This document shows positions 33,693 through 35,164 of a DNA stretch of 35,164 nucleotides, one piece after another. Within the stretch, counting starts at the first letter, position 1. Each line of letters starts with the position of its first letter. The translations under genes and the position numbers were made by a program. This DNA is from Burkholderiales bacterium (GTDB lineage Bacteria; Pseudomonadota; Gammaproteobacteria; Burkholderiales; Burkholderiaceae_E): the NCBI GenBank assembly GCA_947487165.1, contig CANKWX010000042.1, positions 1 to 35,164 of the forward strand, given 5' to 3'. The notes under the pieces were generated by a model, which ran no database searches, had not been told where the DNA came from, and saw nothing but the letters and a program-made list of their open reading frames with translations.

Positions 33693-34663
33693 CCGTTCAA
33701 AACCCGGGCAAACATGTCGTGATCGACATTGCCGCCGCACAGGGTCAGTCCTATCTGTTTGCCGTTGATGAATTCGGGCCTGTCGGTGGCCAGTTTGATG
33801 GCGGCGGCAAGCGACGCCGCTCCCGCACCTTCGGCCACATTGTGGGTGTCGAGGTAGAGCGCCTTCATCGCGCCGGCAACCTCAAGGTCGGTTACCTGAA
33901 CCACCTCATCGACCTCGCTGAATAGAATCTCAAGTGCTTTCGGGTCGGGCGTGCGGCAGGCCATGCCATCGGCCAGCGTGGTGCTCACCGGTGCCTCGAT
34001 CGCGCGGCGTGCCGCAATCGACAGGGCATAGGCCGGCGCATGCGTTGAGACCACGCCGATCAGCGTCATCTTTCGGCTCAGGGCGGCGCGGGCTGCGGCT
34101 GCCGCGCAGATTCCGGAGCCCAGTCCGATTGGCACGAAGACCGCATCGAGATCGGGCGCCGCGCGAAACATCTCGAGCCAGCCGGTGGCCACACCGCTCA
34201 CCAGATCGAGGTGAAACGAGGGTACGCGATGCAGGCCGCGCTGTTCGGCCAACGCTGCCGCATGTTCGCTGGCTTCCTGAAAGTCGGCGCCGTATTCGAC
34301 GAGTTCTGCACCGAAGGCCCGCATCGCGGCATTCTTTTCGAGGCTGTTGCCGTGCGGCACGACGATGGTGGTCGGGATGCGATAGCGGCGCGCGGCAAAG
34401 GCAAGCGACTGGCCATGATTGCCGCGTGTGGCCGAGACGATGCCGGGGCAGTCGGGCTGGCGGCGGGCCAGGCCTTCGAGATAGACCAGACCGCCTCTGA
34501 CCTTGAAGGCGCCGGTGGGGGTATGGTTTTCGTGCTTGAGCCAGACCTGCGTGCCCAGGCGCTTTGCCAGCAGCGGCCAGGTGTATTGCGGCGTGGCCGG
34601 CATTGACTGATAAACGATCGCGGCAGCCGATTCTATTTGGGTCAGTGTTGGCAGTGGGCTCAT
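33689..34663 (-). CDS. Threonine/serine dehydratase-like PLP enzyme
   Basis: This fold-type II PLP enzyme of 324 residues probably deaminates threonine or serine to the 2-oxoacid. The PLP lysine lies in [12 protein letters not shown], followed by the [16 protein letters not shown] asparagine loop and the glycine-rich phosphate loop [13 protein letters not shown]. The C-terminal LTLCGGNVD is also typical. No ACT regulatory domain is present, so it is a catabolic type or a relative such as a hydroxyaspartate dehydratase. The ATG at 34663 (MSPLPTLTQ) gives the normal N-terminus and leaves 53 bases to the divergent parE start; a longer frame from 34726 would overlap parE. Confidence 0.88.
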   Translation of the reverse strand: MSPLPTLTQIESAAAIVYQSMPATPQYTWPLLAKRLGTQVWLKHENHTPTGAFKVRGGLVYLEGLARRQPDCPGIVSATRGNHGQSLAFAARRYRIPTTIVVPHGNSLEKNAAMRAFGAELVEYGADFQEASEHAAALAEQRGLHRVPSFHLDLVSGVATGWLEMFRAAPDLDAVFVPIGLGSGICAAAAARAALSRKMTLIGVVSTHAPAYALSIAARRAIEAPVSTTLADGMACRTPDPKALEILFSEVDEVVQVTDLEVAGAMKALYLDTHNVAEGAGAASLAAAIKLATDRPEFINGKQIGLTLCGGNVDHDMFARVLNG

Positions 34664-34701
34664 GGGTAATGGACCTTGTTGGCGAGGTGCTTGCCGATTC
34701 A

Positions 34702-34714
34702 CGCGATAATCGCG
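34702..34714. promoter_or_regulatory. CGCGAT-A-ATCGCG dyad just upstream of parE
   Basis: A 13-bp inverted repeat with 6-bp arms ends two bases before the parE ATG. It overlaps GATAAT (34705-34710), which resembles a -10 hexamer but is very close to the start codon. It could affect initiation of parE; it may also be chance. Confidence 0.25.
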
Positions 34715-34716
34715 GG

Positions 34717-35164
34717 ATGGCAACACGCAAGCAAGACTACACCGAGGCCTCGATCCGGGTTCTCAAGGGCCTGGAGCCGGTTCGCCAGCGCCCGGGCATG
34801 TATACCCGCACCGATAACCCGCTGCATATCGTGCAGGAGGTGATCGACAACGCGGCCGATGAAGCATTGGCCGGGCATGCCCGCGTCATTGGCGTGAGCT
34901 TGCGCGCCGATGGCAGCGTCGTGGTCGATGACGATGGTCGCGGGATTCCGGTCGGCATCCATCCCGAGGAGGGTGTCTCGACGGTCGAGATTGTTTTCAC
35001 CCGGCTTCATGCCGGCGGCAAGTTCGACAAGCAGGCGGGTGGCGCCTACAGCTTTTCGGGCGGCCTGCATGGAGTCGGCGTGTCGGTGACCAATGCGCTG
35101 TCAGTGCGGCTTGAGGTGACGGTCTGGCGACCCGACGATCAGGGCAATGGCGTGCATACGCTGG
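34717..35164 (+). CDS. parE: DNA topoisomerase IV subunit B, 5' part (runs off the window)
   Basis: About 149 codons of ParE are present and the reading frame is open to the window edge. ParE is the ATPase subunit of topoisomerase IV, which decatenates daughter chromosomes. The GHKL ATP-binding site is visible: [32 protein letters not shown] with the Mg-binding Asn, [16 protein letters not shown], and [15 protein letters not shown]. The sequence LHAGGKFD together with the short N-terminus and [10 protein letters not shown] favours ParE over GyrB. The ATG at 34717 is the first start before the conserved region. The 3' end is missing because of the window border, not because of a broken gene. 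Confidence 0.93.
   Translation, partial: MATRKQDYTEASIRVLKGLEPVRQRPGMYTRTDNPLHIVQEVIDNAADEALAGHARVIGVSLRADGSVVVDDDGRGIPVGIHPEEGVSTVEIVFTRLHAGGKFDKQAGGAYSFSGGLHGVGVSVTNALSVRLEVTVWRPDDQGNGVHTL

Overview
The window looks like a chromosomal segment of a high-GC (roughly 60-65% by eye) Gram-negative bacterium, most plausibly a Betaproteobacterium of the Burkholderiales. Pointers are the AcnD/PrpF version of the 2-methylcitrate route, a Bug-family (tripartite tricarboxylate) solute-binding protein, a class I fumarase, an SrkA kinase, a Kup potassium transporter and ParE. The species cannot be named from sequence alone. No phage, insertion sequence, integrase or CRISPR array was seen, and no gene-free stretch exceeds 300 bases.

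Region 1 (1-10.8 kb) is central-metabolism and housekeeping DNA: a secreted NlpC/P60 peptidase (-), a response regulator followed by propionyl-CoA synthetase prpE (+), stress kinase srkA (-), a YdcF-like membrane protein (+), a GlcG/HbpS-like protein (+), class I fumarase (-), a UPF0114 membrane protein (-) and acetyl-CoA synthetase (+). A tRNA-Ser(GGA) gene at 10893-10983 follows. Two short tandem repeats sit directly behind stop codons (6 x 6 bp at 6387-6422 and 4 x 12 bp at 10811-10858).

Region 2 (11.0-18.1 kb, minus strand) reads, in transcription order: a cytosolic HtrA-like PDZ protein that has lost two of its three catalytic residues, a protein like the large subunit of N,N-dimethylformamidase, then acnD and prpF of the 2-methylcitrate cycle. 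The gaps are only 30, 46 and 8 bases.

Region 3 (18.3-29.3 kb, plus strand) is divergent from region 2 and forms an apparent eight-gene operon: a 3-hydroxyisobutyrate-dehydrogenase-like oxidoreductase, a GntR/HutC regulator, a DUF3604 metallohydrolase-like protein, a Bug binding protein, sulfatase 1, a TauD/TfdA dioxygenase, sulfatase 2 and a formylglycine-generating enzyme (FGE) that can mature both sulfatases. The shared intergenic region holds an AT-rich 20-bp inverted repeat (18227-18246) that is a good candidate operator. Two cupins, one of them a cysteine/3-mercaptopropionate-dioxygenase-like thiol dioxygenase, converge on the end of the operon, and a family VIII esterase/beta-lactamase-fold hydrolase follows. 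Regions 2 and 3 together look like an uncharacterised catabolic locus for an imported sulfate ester, possibly also an amide. It contains two sulfatases, their maturase, an oxygenase, hydrolases, a dehydrogenase, a regulator and an uptake protein. None of the sulfatases or FGE has a visible signal peptide, so the chemistry appears cytoplasmic.

Region 4 (31.7 kb to the end) returns to housekeeping genes: kup (+), a threonine/serine dehydratase (-) and the 5' part of parE (+), which runs off the window.
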